DNA from: Rhodovulum sulfidophilum DSM 1374
GTDB taxonomy: Bacteria; Pseudomonadota; Alphaproteobacteria; Rhodobacterales; Rhodobacteraceae
DNA length: 64,000 bases
Direction: 5' to 3'
Assembly: GCF_001633165.1 (NCBI RefSeq)
Contig: NZ_CP015418.1
Location: 2,790,001 to 2,854,000, forward strand
Shown here piece after piece: positions 9,129-18,771 of this stretch; the stretch's first letter is position 1, and the number at the start of each line of letters is the position of its first letter. Under the pieces are notes generated by a model. It was not told the DNA's origin. It did no database searches and was given only the letters and a program-made list of their open reading frames with translations. The position numbers and the translations under genes were made by a program.

Positions 9129-11720
9129 ATGACCCGGCTCGATGTCGACCGAAGGTTCCTGCTGCTGACGGCGGCGGGTTATCTGACAGCCTTGGCCGCG
9201 ATTGCCGCGGCGCTGTGGCTGGTGGCCATACCCACGCTGCACAAGCTGCACCGGGCCGCGCTCGAGACCCAGGCCCAGACCCGTGCGGCCGGAGTGCAGG
9301 ATGCGCTGACGCTGGTTCTGGCGGATGCCCGGACGCTGGCCGAGGCCCCGGGTACGGCCGCCTATCTTGCCGGGTCGGGCCGGGTTCGTCCCGCACAGAT
9401 GCGCCGCGACCTCGAACGGCTTGTCGACGGGGTGACGGCGCAGGCCTTGCTGTTCGACCGTCGGGGCAATGTCCGGCTGAGGGTGCCGGGCCGGATCGGG
9501 CATCCGGTCTTCGGCCTGGCCGAAACCCGCCAGGGGCTCAGCCTTCTCGAAAGCGGGCGCCTCGGCGGCGCGCCCATCGTGTCGTACCGGCCCGGCAAGA
9601 CCCCGGTCGAATCGGCCTTCCTGATTTCGCTGCCCATCCTGTCCGACGGCCAGCCGCGCGGCATGCTGGTGATCGAGAAGCATCTCGACCTCAGCCGGAT
9701 TCTGGCGGGCGACGCGGTCTCGGCGGCAACACGGCTGGCCACCGGGTTTCAGGTCCGGATGTATCCCGACTGGAGCGGCGACCGCGACGATCTGATCGCC
9801 GCGCCGGTCGCAGGCACCGATTTTTACGTGATGATCGCGCGCAATACCGGGCTGACCGCCCGGCTCGCCTGGGAAATGGGAAGCGAGGTCTTCCTGTTCA
9901 CCGGTCTCGCATTGCTGCTGCCCTTCATGGCGATGGGGCTGGCCGGGCACCGCTTTATCGTCGCGCCGCATCGCGCGCTGGAAGACAGCCGACGACGCCT
10001 GACCGCACAAAAGGCGGAACTGGCCGAACTGGCGCAGATCGCCAGGATGTCCCACGATTCGATCATGGTCTCGGACCGCGACCGGCGTATCGTCTGGACC
10101 AATCCGGCCTTTCTGACCCTGACAGGCTACGCGGCGGAAGAGGTGCTCGGCCGGGATGCGGACGCGCTGCTTCAGGGGCCCGGCTCCGACCCGGCCGTCA
10201 GCCGCACCCTGCGCGAGGCGATCGCGGAAAAACGTCCGGTTCGCGCCGAAATCCTGAATTACCGCCGCGACGGCACGCCGTTCTGGGCCTATCTCAGCAT
10301 CACGCCGATCTTCGACAATCACGGGCAGGTGACCCGTTTCGCGGCGATTTCCTCCGACATCACCCGCCGCAAGGCCTATGAAGCCCAGCTCGAGGCCGCC
10401 CGGCACAAGCTTGAACAGCAGGCCCTGCAAGACAGCCTGACCGGCCTGCCGAACCGGCGCGCGCTTGAAAACCTGTTCGAGGAGCTCGCTTCGGAGGCGG
10501 ATCCCCGCACCATCATCCGCATCGATCTCGACCATTTCAAGAACGTCAACGATACCCATGGCCACGCCGCGGGCGATCATGTGCTTATCCGGATCGCCGA
10601 GATCCTGCGCGAGGGCATCGCGCCGGGCGATGTCGCGGCACGGATCGGCGGCGACGAATTCGTGATCCTGCTCGGCCCCGGGCGCGATGCCCTTGAGGCG
10701 CAGGCCATGGCCGAGCGGCTGCGCGACGAGATCCTGCGCGACATCCCGTTCCAGAACAAGACCTGTCGGATCGGGGCCAGTTTCGGCATCTGCGCCGCGG
10801 ACAAGCGGCTGGTCGACAATTCCGCGCTGCTGGTCAGTGCCGATGCCGCGCTTTACGCATCGAAGGACGGCGGACGCAACGCGATCACGCTCTACACCCC
10901 GTCCCTGCACCGCGACGTCCAGCAAAAGCGCCGCCTTGCCCTCGAGATCGAGCATGCCGTGCTGCGCGAGGAATTCCTGCCCTATTTCCAGCCCCAGTTC
11001 GATGCCGCGACCCATGCCCTGGTCGGGATCGAGACGCTGGCGCGCTGGCGCCATCCCTTGCGCGGCATCCTGACCCCGGCGGCGTTTCTCGGGCTGGCGG
11101 GGCAGATGTCGGTGCTGCCCGAGATTGATCGCATCATCTATCGCAAGGGGCTGGAGGAGGTCGCCGCGATGAACCGCGCGGGCTTCTCGATCCCGAAAAT
11201 CTCGTTCAATGCGGGCGTCGCCCAATTGCGCGATACCGACCTGCCCGGCATCGCCGCGACCATCGATATCGGGCCCACGCGGATCGCGCTCGAAGTGCTC
11301 GAAAGCGTGCTGGTCGAAGAACAAAGCGACGAATTCGGCTTTCACATAGATCTCTTGCGCGAACAGGGCTTTGGCATCGAGATCGACGATTTCGGATCGG
11401 GCCATGCCTCGGTCGTGGGGCTGATGCAGCTTGCGCCCGATGTGATGAAGATCGACCAGCGTCTGGTCGTTCCCGTCACCCGGACAGAGCGCGCCCGACG
11501 GCTGGTGCGCAGCATCGTCGATATCGGCCGGACCTTCGGGATCGGGGTGACGGCCGAAGGTGTCGAGACCTCCGCCCATGCCGAGATCCTGGCCGGGCTC
11601 GGTTGCGACACGTTGCAGGGCTTTCATTTCGCCCGGCCGCTGGCGGCGGACGATTTCTGCGCCCGGCTGGCCGCGGGCCGGTTCGGCGACCGCCGCCCGG
11701 GCGCTTCCTCGGTCGCCTGA
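9129..11720 (+). CDS. Membrane PAS-GGDEF-EAL cyclic-di-GMP enzyme
   Basis: An 863-aa sensor with a transmembrane helix at about residues 8-32, a periplasmic region of some 220 residues, a second helix near 255-280, a PAS domain (about 310-420), a GGDEF domain and a C-terminal EAL domain. The cyclase site is intact (RIGGDEFV), but the inhibitory RxxD site five residues before it lacks its arginine (APGD). In the EAL domain the signature reads ETLARWRHP, with the later DDFGSG, lysine of MKIDQ and AEGVET motifs retained, so phosphodiesterase activity is plausible. It stands alone, divergent from the coiled-coil gene. A GTG at 9054 is an alternative start; the ATG was preferred because the first helix follows it directly. 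Confidence 0.9.
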   Translation: MTRLDVDRRFLLLTAAGYLTALAAIAAALWLVAIPTLHKLHRAALETQAQTRAAGVQDALTLVLADARTLAEAPGTAAYLAGSGRVRPAQMRRDLERLVDGVTAQALLFDRRGNVRLRVPGRIGHPVFGLAETRQGLSLLESGRLGGAPIVSYRPGKTPVESAFLISLPILSDGQPRGMLVIEKHLDLSRILAGDAVSAATRLATGFQVRMYPDWSGDRDDLIAAPVAGTDFYVMIARNTGLTARLAWEMGSEVFLFTGLALLLPFMAMGLAGHRFIVAPHRALEDSRRRLTAQKAELAELAQIARMSHDSIMVSDRDRRIVWTNPAFLTLTGYAAEEVLGRDADALLQGPGSDPAVSRTLREAIAEKRPVRAEILNYRRDGTPFWAYLSITPIFDNHGQVTRFAAISSDITRRKAYEAQLEAARHKLEQQALQDSLTGLPNRRALENLFEELASEADPRTIIRIDLDHFKNVNDTHGHAAGDHVLIRIAEILREGIAPGDVAARIGGDEFVILLGPGRDALEAQAMAERLRDEILRDIPFQNKTCRIGASFGICAADKRLVDNSALLVSADAALYASKDGGRNAITLYTPSLHRDVQQKRRLALEIEHAVLREEFLPYFQPQFDAATHALVGIETLARWRHPLRGILTPAAFLGLAGQMSVLPEIDRIIYRKGLEEVAAMNRAGFSIPKISFNAGVAQLRDTDLPGIAATIDIGPTRIALEVLESVLVEEQSDEFGFHIDLLREQGFGIEIDDFGSGHASVVGLMQLAPDVMKIDQRLVVPVTRTERARRLVRSIVDIGRTFGIGVTAEGVETSAHAEILAGLGCDTLQGFHFARPLAADDFCARLAAGRFGDRRPGASSVA

Positions 11721-11796
11721 CCCATGTGGCGGCGGCCTGTTCCGCCAGGCTTCAAGACTTTCGTAACCCATTGGGCGTACCACCGGGAGTGACTGG

Positions 11797-13338
11797 ATGA
11801 GCAGGGAGAATCCCGTGACTGGTTTTGCGAACGAGATGTCCCCGGCGTCGGCAAGCTCCGGCCCGGACAGCGCGGCCGCGGCGGCGGATGCCACCGTCGA
11901 GCCTCGGCCCACACACCTTCTGACCATGTCGCGCGGCGCGCCAGAGGCGGTTCCGGCCTCGGCGATGCGCGTGCTCCGCGCGATGGGCGTCGAGGCGGTG
12001 ATGATGCCCGGCGAGGGCGTCGGCCTGACCTTCCGGCGCGAGATCCCGAATTTCCTGCGGCTCGACCCGTTCCGGCTTACCGATCTGGCCCCCGCGCCCG
12101 CCGCCGAAGATGAGGCAGGGGTCGTCCCCGATGATCCCAGTGATGATCCCGGTCTCGAGGCGGGCCTGCGCGAAGAGGAGGCCGAGACCGCCCCTGTCGG
12201 GGATGCGGACGAAACGGCTGGAATGCGCGACGAAATCGCCGCTGATGCCGCCGCAGAGGATGAGCTTTCCGACCCCGGGCTCCCGATGCCCGAAGAGGCG
12301 GAAGACGAGGCCGCCTCCGAGACAGTCGTCGCGGAGGAGGACGCAGCCGATTTCGACAGCTCGGAAGGCCAGGACGTCGACGCGCCCGACACGGAAGCCT
12401 CCCTCGCCGACCCGACGCCCGAAGCGGGTGCGGAGGAAGAGTTGCCGAATGCCCCGGAGCCCGAGACCGGGGACGAAACCGCCACCGGCCTGGCCGACCT
12501 CCCGAAGGAGGCCGGTCCCGGGCCCGACATCGGGCTCGGAGAAGACGACATCCTTCCCGACATGCCCGAGGCCGAGGCAGCGGCCGAAGATGATCTGGCC
12601 GCAACCGACAGCTCGGACATCGCGGCACTGGACGAAACCGGGAACGAAAGCCCCGATGACACTGCCGAACCGGCAGAAGCTTCGGATGAGACGTTCGGCG
12701 CGGCTCTCGACCGGGTGATGGACAGGCTCGACCTGATCGAATTCATGCTCGGCAGTCCGCGCGACGATCTGGGCGACGCTGATCCCGGCGAAAGCCTCGG
12801 AACGCGCATCGCGACCATCGAGGCCGCAATGGCACGGGTCGAGGCCAACCAACAGCGTCTGGCCGAGGGCCTCGAACGGGTCGAAGTCGCCGTCGCGCGG
12901 ATCGAAGCGGCGCTTGACACGCTCGCCCAACCGTCGACCGCCCCGGAAGAAGATGCCGACGATACCGACAATTCGCAGGCCGCCATCGAAGCGATCGAGG
13001 AGCGGATCGAAGCCATTGCCGAACGTCTGGGCGACGTCCAGTCCTCGCATTCGGGCGAGATCGCGGCCCTGCTCGAACGGATCGAGCGACTGGCCGAGGC
13101 CCAGCCCGAGGGCAGCGTCAGTGCCGACGATATCGCCGCCCGAGCCATCGAGATCGATGCCTTGTCAAGCCTCGTGACCGCGCTGTCGGAACAGCTGATG
13201 GCCGGCCGGGGAGAAGAGCGGCAGGGCAATCTCGATGCCGTGCTCGACCGGCTGAACGCGACCCAGGAGAGCATCGCTGCGATGGTCAGTCAGTTGCTCG
13301 AAGGCAGTTCCGCGGCCGAACGGCGGTTCGGCGCCTGA
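11797..13338 (+). CDS. Highly acidic coiled-coil protein of unknown function
   Basis: A 513-aa protein not recognised by family. Residues 30-100 form a compact, probably conserved unit (MSRGAPEAVPASAMRVLRAM, then FRREIPNFLRLDPFRL). Residues 100-300 are extremely rich in Asp, Glu, Ala and Pro and look disordered. Residues 300-500 show coiled-coil heptads (LDRVMDRLDLIEFML, RIATIEAAMARVEANQ). There is no signal peptide or membrane segment. The ATG has GGAG eight bases upstream. The gene is 76 bp after the GGDEF-EAL gene on the same strand. The high GC wobble pattern supports real coding on this strand rather than on the long antisense frame. Confidence 0.72.
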   Translation: MSRENPVTGFANEMSPASASSGPDSAAAAADATVEPRPTHLLTMSRGAPEAVPASAMRVLRAMGVEAVMMPGEGVGLTFRREIPNFLRLDPFRLTDLAPAPAAEDEAGVVPDDPSDDPGLEAGLREEEAETAPVGDADETAGMRDEIAADAAAEDELSDPGLPMPEEAEDEAASETVVAEEDAADFDSSEGQDVDAPDTEASLADPTPEAGAEEELPNAPEPETGDETATGLADLPKEAGPGPDIGLGEDDILPDMPEAEAAAEDDLAATDSSDIAALDETGNESPDDTAEPAEASDETFGAALDRVMDRLDLIEFMLGSPRDDLGDADPGESLGTRIATIEAAMARVEANQQRLAEGLERVEVAVARIEAALDTLAQPSTAPEEDADDTDNSQAAIEAIEERIEAIAERLGDVQSSHSGEIAALLERIERLAEAQPEGSVSADDIAARAIEIDALSSLVTALSEQLMAGRGEERQGNLDAVLDRLNATQESIAAMVSQLLEGSSAAERRFGA

Positions 13339-13401
13339 CGCTACGCCCTGCCTCTTCGTCCGCGACTGGCGTCATCCCCATTGCGCCCCGGACAGACCGG
13401 T

Positions 13402-13427
13402 CCCCGATCCCGGACAAAGGATCGGGG
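13402..13427. terminator. Perfect 9-bp stem-loop between convergent genes
   Basis: CCCCGATCC (13402-13410) pairs exactly with GGATCGGGG (13419-13427) around an 8-nt loop. It sits between the acidic coiled-coil gene and the 3' end of coxM, which run towards each other, so it may serve both. There is no clear T tract on either side. Confidence 0.5.
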
Positions 13428-13501
13428 GCCTTGTCTGGTCTGCCCCGCGTATGGTCTGCCCGGGCGGCATGCCACCGCTCCATGAAGGGGCGGCCCAAGG
13501 C

Positions 13502-14293
13502 TCAGGAGGCCCCGGCCACCGCCCGTCCGGTCAGCACCCGAACCAGATGCGCGCGGTAGTCGGGACTGCCATGCAGATCGCCGATCATGCCCTCGGCTGC
13601 GACCGTCAGTTCCGACACCGCCTCGGGCCGGAAATCCGCCGACAGCGCCTCTTCCGCATCTCCCCAGCGGAACACCCCTTCCTCGGCGGCGCCGGTAACG
13701 GCCACCCGCACCCCGTCGGCGAAACGTGCCACGAAGACGCCGACCAATGCAAAACGCGAGGCCGGCTGGACGAATTTGACATAGGCCGCCTGCCGGGGCA
13801 CCGGAAAGCGGATCTCGGTGATGATCTCGCCCTCTTCCAGCGCAGTGGCGAACATGCCGTCGAAATAATCCCCGGCCGCGATCTCTCGGGTATGGGTGCG
13901 GATCGTGGCATCCGAGGCCAGCACGGCCGCAGGGTAGCAGGCCGAGGGGTCGTTATTGGCCAGCGATCCGCCGATGGTGCCGCGATTGCGCACCGCCGGA
14001 TCGCCGATATGCCCCGCGAGATCGGCAAGCGCCGGGTAGGTCTCGGCGGCCTCGGCCGCCACCACCGCATGCGGTGTCGCGGCGCCGATGCACAGAACGC
14101 CGTCGGCCGTGTTGCGGACCCCCTTCAATTCTTCGATGCCGGTCAGGCTGACCAGCCGCGCCGGGCTTGCCAGGCGTTGCTTGAGCGCCGGGATCAGGGT
14201 CTGCCCGCCCCCCAGCGCCTGCGCCTCTTCCTGCCCGAGTGCGGCGACGGCCGCATCGAGCGTGGTCGGACGGTCGAATTCGAACGCGTACAT
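13502..14293 (-). CDS. coxM: CODH-type FAD-binding medium subunit
   Basis: A 263-aa FAD subunit of the xanthine-oxidase/CO-dehydrogenase family that passes electrons from the Fe-S subunit to FAD. Both FAD pyrophosphate-binding motifs are present: [11 protein letters not shown] near residue 28 and [13 protein letters not shown] near residue 106. Length is slightly short of typical CoxM (about 280-290). It is the last gene of coxG-coxS-coxL-coxM, starting 10 bp after coxL. The family is certain; the symbol follows the cox naming of the operon, although the substrate of form II enzymes is not settled. Confidence 0.88.
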   Translation of the reverse strand: MYAFEFDRPTTLDAAVAALGQEEAQALGGGQTLIPALKQRLASPARLVSLTGIEELKGVRNTADGVLCIGAATPHAVVAAEAAETYPALADLAGHIGDPAVRNRGTIGGSLANNDPSACYPAAVLASDATIRTHTREIAAGDYFDGMFATALEEGEIITEIRFPVPRQAAYVKFVQPASRFALVGVFVARFADGVRVAVTGAAEEGVFRWGDAEEALSADFRPEAVSELTVAAEGMIGDLHGSPDYRAHLVRVLTGRAVAGAS

Positions 14294-14303
14294 GGTCCCC
14301 TCC

Positions 14304-16670
14304 TCAGCCCTGCATCGCCGCCCAGACGCGCGACGGCGTCAGCGGCATGTCGATATGCGCCACATCGGTGAAACCGCCGCGATGGAGCGCGTCGATCACC
14401 GCGTTGACGACGGCGGGCGGCGCCCCGATCGCGCCCGCCTCGCCACAGCCCTTCACGCCCAGCGGGTTATGGGTGCAGGGCGTCGCGCAGGAATGATCGA
14501 CCCGGTAGAAGGGCACATCATCCGCGCGCGGCATGGCATAATCCATGTAGGAGCCCGACAGAAGCTGGCCGTATTCATCATAGGCCGCCGCCTCCATCAG
14601 CGCCTGGCCGATGCCCTGCGCCACCCCGCCATGGACCTGCCCCGAGACGATCATCGGATTGACGATATTGCCGAAATCGTCGGCCGCGGCGAAAGAGCAG
14701 ATAGTGACCTTGCCGGTCTCGGGATCGACCTCGACCTCGCAGGCATAGGCCCCGGCGGGATAGGTGAAGTTGTTGGGGTCGTAGAAGGCGGTCTCCTCAA
14801 GCCCGGGCTCGAGTTCCTCCAGGGGGTAGTTGTGAGGGACATAGGCCGCGAGGGTCACATCGCCCCAGGCCACGGACTTGTCGGTGCCGGCGACGGTGAA
14901 TCTGCCATCCTTCAGCTCGATGTCTTCGGGCGCGGCCTCCATCATGTGGCCCGCGATCTTCTTCGCCTTGGCGATGATCTTGTTGGTCGCCCGCACCATG
15001 GCGGACCCGCCGACCGCGAGACTGCGCGAGCCGTAGGTGCCCATGCCCATCGGCGTATTGGCGGTGTCGCCATGGACGATCTCGACCATGTCCTCGCCGA
15101 TGCCGATCATGTCGGCCACGACCTGGGCAAAGGTCGTCTCGTGCCCCTGGCCGTGGCTGTGCGAGCCCGTCATCACCACCAGCCCGCCGGTGGCATTGAC
15201 CCGGACGGTCGCGCTTTCGTAAAGCCCGGCGCGGGCGCCGAGCTGACCGACAAGCTGGCTGGGCGCGATACCGCAGGCCTCGATATAGCAGTTGAGCCCG
15301 AGCCCGCGCAGCCTGCCCCGGGATTTGCTATCGGCCCGGCGCGTCTCGAAGCCCGCGACATCGGCGATCTCGAGAAGCTTGTCCATGGTCGCATGGTAAT
15401 CGCCGGTATCGTATTCGACCGCGACGGGCGTCGAATAGGGAAACTCGGTGACGAAGTTCCGGCGCCGGATCTCGACCGGGTCGATCCCCATCTCGCGGGC
15501 GGCCTTGTCGATGACACGCTCGAGCTGGAAGGTGGCCTCGGGCCGTCCGGCGCCGCGATAGGCATCGACCGGTACGGTATTGGTGAAGACCGCCTTGACG
15601 TTCACATAGATCAGAGGCGTCCTGTAATTGCCCGCCATGAGCGTGCCATGCAGCCAGGTCGGGACCGAAGGCGCGAAGGTCGAGAGATAGGCCCCCATAT
15701 TGGCATGGGTCTCGGTCCGGAGCGCCTGGAAATGACCCTCGGCATCCAGCGCAAGCTCGATCCGGGTGACATGGTCGCGGCCATGGGCGTCGGAGATGAA
15801 GGCCTCGGACCGGGTGCAGGTCCATTTCACCGGACGCCGGAGTTGCTTGGCGGCAAAGGTGCAGAAGGCCTCTTCGGCATAATGAAAGATCTTCGAGCCG
15901 AACCCGCCGCCCACATCGGGGGCGACGACGCGCAGCTTGTGCTCGGGGATACCCAGCACGAAGGCGCCCATCAGAAGCCGGATCACATGCGGATTCTGCG
16001 AGGTGGTGTAAAGCGTCGAATCCTCGGTGGCCGGGTTGAAATCGCCCAGCGCGACGCGCGGCTCCATCGCGTTCGGTACCAGACGCTGGTTGACCAGATC
16101 GAGGGTGGTGACATGGGCCGCGGTCTCGAAGGCGGCATTCACCGCCTCGCGGTTCTCCTCGACGAAGCCCCAATCGTAGCAGAGGTTGTTCTTGAGTCCG
16201 TCATGGACAAGCGGCGCGTCGGCTGTGAGCGCGGCCCTCATGTCGAGAACGGCCGGAAGCTCGTCGATCTCGACCTCGACCGCCTCGGCGGCGTCGCGGG
16301 CCTGTTCCGCGGTTTCGGCCACGACCACCGCGACCGGATCGCCGACATGGCGGACCTTGTCCCTGGCCAGCACCGGATGGCCCGGCTCCTGCATCGGCTG
16401 GCCGAACCGGTCGGTGATGAGCCAGCCGCAGGGCAGACCGCCAACGCCCTCGAAATCGGTGCCGGTGAAGACGCGCAGCACGCCCGGCATGGCCTCGGCC
16501 TCGGAGGTGTCGACGCTGGTCAGCCGGCCATGGGCGACCTGCGATCGCACGAACCAGGCATGAGCCTGTCCGGGCAGGTTGATGTCGTCGGTATAGCGAC
16601 CTTTCCCGGTCAGGAACCGCTTGTCCTCGCGCCGTTTCGAACTGGCGCCGATGCCGTGGTCTTTCGGCAT
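14304..16670 (-). CDS. coxL: Form II CoxL-type molybdopterin large subunit
   Basis: A 788-aa molybdenum hydroxylase large subunit. It has the pterin-binding VGGGFGSK stretch (residues 253-260), the GQGHETTF motif and the catalytic glutamate loop [11 protein letters not shown] near the C-terminus. The active-site loop reads AYRGAGR (residues 370-376), the form II signature; true high-affinity form I CO dehydrogenases carry AYxCSFR with a cysteine that holds copper. CO may be a poor or non-physiological substrate, and purines, aldehydes or other heterocycles are possible. The gene lies between coxS and coxM. No MobA/XdhC-like maturation gene is in the window. Confidence 0.9.
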   Translation of the reverse strand: MPKDHGIGASSKRREDKRFLTGKGRYTDDINLPGQAHAWFVRSQVAHGRLTSVDTSEAEAMPGVLRVFTGTDFEGVGGLPCGWLITDRFGQPMQEPGHPVLARDKVRHVGDPVAVVVAETAEQARDAAEAVEVEIDELPAVLDMRAALTADAPLVHDGLKNNLCYDWGFVEENREAVNAAFETAAHVTTLDLVNQRLVPNAMEPRVALGDFNPATEDSTLYTTSQNPHVIRLLMGAFVLGIPEHKLRVVAPDVGGGFGSKIFHYAEEAFCTFAAKQLRRPVKWTCTRSEAFISDAHGRDHVTRIELALDAEGHFQALRTETHANMGAYLSTFAPSVPTWLHGTLMAGNYRTPLIYVNVKAVFTNTVPVDAYRGAGRPEATFQLERVIDKAAREMGIDPVEIRRRNFVTEFPYSTPVAVEYDTGDYHATMDKLLEIADVAGFETRRADSKSRGRLRGLGLNCYIEACGIAPSQLVGQLGARAGLYESATVRVNATGGLVVMTGSHSHGQGHETTFAQVVADMIGIGEDMVEIVHGDTANTPMGMGTYGSRSLAVGGSAMVRATNKIIAKAKKIAGHMMEAAPEDIELKDGRFTVAGTDKSVAWGDVTLAAYVPHNYPLEELEPGLEETAFYDPNNFTYPAGAYACEVEVDPETGKVTICSFAAADDFGNIVNPMIVSGQVHGGVAQGIGQALMEAAAYDEYGQLLSGSYMDYAMPRADDVPFYRVDHSCATPCTHNPLGVKGCGEAGAIGAPPAVVNAVIDALHRGGFTDVAHIDMPLTPSRVWAAMQG

Positions 16671-16740
16671 TGTTCTCCTCCCTGATACGATCTTTCAGCG
16701 AAAGATCGGTCCGAATTTTCGACGAAAATTCGTGCCCGCC

Positions 16741-17241
16741 CTATTCCGCGGCGATCGCGTCGCCGCCGATGCCGCTGACATCCTGGCCCGAGGCGGCGAG
16801 GATCGCCTTGACGATATTATGATATCCGGTGCAGCGGCAGATATTGCCCTCGAGATAGTGCCGCACCTCGGCCTCGCTCGGCTTCGGCGTTTCGGCCAGA
16901 AGTGCTGCGGCCGACATCACCATGCCGGGCGTGCAAAAGCCGCACTGCAACCCGTGATGGTCCTGAAAGGCCTGCTGGATCCGCGACAGCGAGCCGTCGG
17001 CATTGGCCATACCTTCGATCGTCGTCACATCTCGGCCTTCCGCCTCGGCCGCGAACATGGTGCAGGACTTGACGGCCTTGCCATCGACATGCACCACGCA
17101 GGCGCCGCACTGGCTGGTATCGCAGCCGACATGGGTGCCGGTCAGCCCCAGATTGTCGCGCAGGAAGGACACCAGCAGCGTCCTGCCCTCGATCTCGCCC
17201 GAGACGGGCTTGCCGTTCACCTTCATGCTGACCTTGGTCAT
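16741..17241 (-). CDS. coxS: CODH-type 2Fe-2S small subunit
   Basis: A 166-aa iron-sulfur subunit with the two [2Fe-2S] cluster motifs of the family: a plant-ferredoxin type [16 protein letters not shown] near residue 40 and the C-terminal CGFCTPGM with [13 protein letters not shown]. It carries electrons from the molybdenum site to FAD. The length is typical. It starts 22 bp after coxG and is followed, after 70 bp, by coxL, giving the order G-S-L-M. Confidence 0.93.
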   Translation of the reverse strand: MTKVSMKVNGKPVSGEIEGRTLLVSFLRDNLGLTGTHVGCDTSQCGACVVHVDGKAVKSCTMFAAEAEGRDVTTIEGMANADGSLSRIQQAFQDHHGLQCGFCTPGMVMSAAALLAETPKPSEAEVRHYLEGNICRCTGYHNIVKAILAASGQDVSGIGGDAIAAE

Positions 17242-17263
17242 TCCTGTCCTCCCTGGGTCCCCG

Positions 17264-17803
17264 TCATTCCGCCTCGGCCTTGCGGGTCATCATCCGACCG
17301 AGCCAGCCCTTGCCCTTGGGCGCCTCCGCGCTCTCTTCGGCGGCGGGGTCTTCCGCCTCTTCGGGGCCTTCGACCACCTCCTTGAAACGGGTGAAGAACT
17401 GGTCGCTCAGCTTGTGCGCCACGCCATGGATCATCCGGCTCCCGAGCTGCGCGAGCTTGCCGCCGATCTCGACATCGACATCGTAGGCAAGCCGCGTGCC
17501 TTCGGCGATCTCCTCAAGCGTGACCCGGGCGCTGCCCTTGGCAAAGCCCGCCGCGCCGCCCTTGCCCTCTCCCGACAGGGTCAGCGCCGAAGGTGCCTCC
17601 ATGTCGCTCAGGCTGACATGGCTCTTGAAGGTCGCCTTTACCGGGCCAATCTTCTGGACCACCGTCGCCTCGAAGCCGTCCTCGGCCGTGCCCGACAATT
17701 CGCGGCAGCCCGGCAGGCACTCCTCCAGCACCGCCTCGGACAACAGCGCCTCCCAGACCGTCGCGCGCGGTGCGGCGATGTCATGCGTGGCGGCGAATTT
17801 CAT
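17264..17803 (-). CDS. coxG: CoxG-like SRPBCC protein
   Basis: A 179-aa START/SRPBCC-fold protein of the carbon monoxide dehydrogenase subunit G family ([46 protein letters not shown]). CoxG proteins are thought to anchor the enzyme at the membrane or ferry quinones. The tail from about residue 140 is Glu/Ala-rich and ends in a basic amphipathic segment ([13 protein letters not shown]) that could touch the membrane. It is the first gene of the operon, with GAGG before its ATG. The 208-bp gap to the divergent response regulator gene should hold the promoters. Confidence 0.88.
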   Translation of the reverse strand: MKFAATHDIAAPRATVWEALLSEAVLEECLPGCRELSGTAEDGFEATVVQKIGPVKATFKSHVSLSDMEAPSALTLSGEGKGGAAGFAKGSARVTLEEIAEGTRLAYDVDVEIGGKLAQLGSRMIHGVAHKLSDQFFTRFKEVVEGPEEAEDPAAEESAEAPKGKGWLGRMMTRKAEAE

Positions 17804-18011
17804 CTGCGCCTCTCCCCCTTCGTCCTCCCCGTCCCGGTGCTCAGACTAGGACCTGCCCGCCCGGCCTGCTATTCGACCAATGGATTAGAGCCGCCGCACC
17901 GCGCTTCGACCTTGGTGCCGATGGGCGCCGCTCAAGCCGCGTGCTAGGCTTCGATCCTACCCGGGTCCCTGCTCGGTCCTGACGTCCGACCAGCCGAAAG
18001 GCAGATGCCCC

Positions 18012-18713
18012 ATGAGCCCCGATCCGATCCGCCCGACCGTCCCCAGACGCTTCGCCAGCGCGATGGTGATCGACGATCACCCCCTGTTCTGCGACGCCCT
18101 GTCGATGACGCTGAAATCGGCGGTCGGCATCGGCAAGGTCGAGACCAGCGACCATCTCGAGGATGCGCTCAGCCGGCTCGACAGGGCGCCGCGGCCCGAT
18201 ATCGTGCTGCTCGATCTCAACCTGCCCGATGTAAGCGGGCTCGACGGGCTGATCCGGCTCAAGACCGCGGTCGGGGACATACCGGTGATCGTCGTCTCCT
18301 CGATGGCCGATCCACGGATCATCGGCTCGGCGATCCGGGCCGGCGCGATCGGCTTCGTGCCCAAGCACAGCCCGCGCGATGTGTTCCGTGCCGCCTTCGC
18401 CGCCATTGCCGAGGGCAGGGTCTATGTGCCCGAGGGCATCGAGCTCGGCGATCCCGGACAAACCGCCGCCACCGGCCGCGACGATGCGATCCGGCGGCTG
18501 GCGCTGCTGACGCCGCAGCAGGGACGGATCCTGCAGGCGATCTGTGCAGGCAAGCTCAACAAACAGATTGCATTCGACCTCTCGATTGCCGAAACCACTG
18601 TTAAGGCCCATGTCACCGCGATCATGCGCAAGCTCGGGGTCCAGAGCCGCACCCAGGCGGTGCTGATCGCCCAGGAGGCCAGCTTCTCCGGGGTGATGAG
18701 CGATCCAGGCTAG
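18012..18713 (+). CDS. LuxR/NarL-type response regulator
   Basis: A 233-aa two-component regulator. The receiver domain (residues 17-135) has the acidic pair in VIDDHP, the phospho-acceptor Asp in VLLDLNLPD and the conserved lysine in GFVPKHSP. The C-terminal LuxR helix-turn-helix (about 160-220) reads LLTPQQGRILQAICAGKLNK with TTVKAHVTAIMRKL. It heads an apparent operon with the FIST sensor (58 bp away) and the hybrid kinase. This layout resembles the NosP/NahK neighbourhood of pseudomonads, where a LuxR regulator is nearby. Targets are unknown. Confidence 0.9.
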   Translation: MSPDPIRPTVPRRFASAMVIDDHPLFCDALSMTLKSAVGIGKVETSDHLEDALSRLDRAPRPDIVLLDLNLPDVSGLDGLIRLKTAVGDIPVIVVSSMADPRIIGSAIRAGAIGFVPKHSPRDVFRAAFAAIAEGRVYVPEGIELGDPGQTAATGRDDAIRRLALLTPQQGRILQAICAGKLNKQIAFDLSIAETTVKAHVTAIMRKLGVQSRTQAVLIAQEASFSGVMSDPG

Positions 18714-18771
18714 GCGCATCCCGCGAAGACGGCGGCCGTTTCTGGCGAAGACCGTCTTTGGGAGGGGATGG

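Noticed and set aside
8916..13274. A 1452-codon open frame on the minus strand
   Set aside because: It lies antisense to the GGDEF-EAL and acidic coiled-coil genes and arises from their GC-rich codon use; the translation has no recognisable domain.
14304..16670. Calling the cox genes a genuine aerobic CO dehydrogenase
   Set aside because: The active-site loop is AYRGAGR and not the form I AYxCSFR signature, so CO oxidation cannot be claimed from sequence.
14088..16685. An 865-codon plus-strand frame opposite coxL
   Set aside because: The minus strand has a complete CoxL with all motifs; the plus-strand frame has none.
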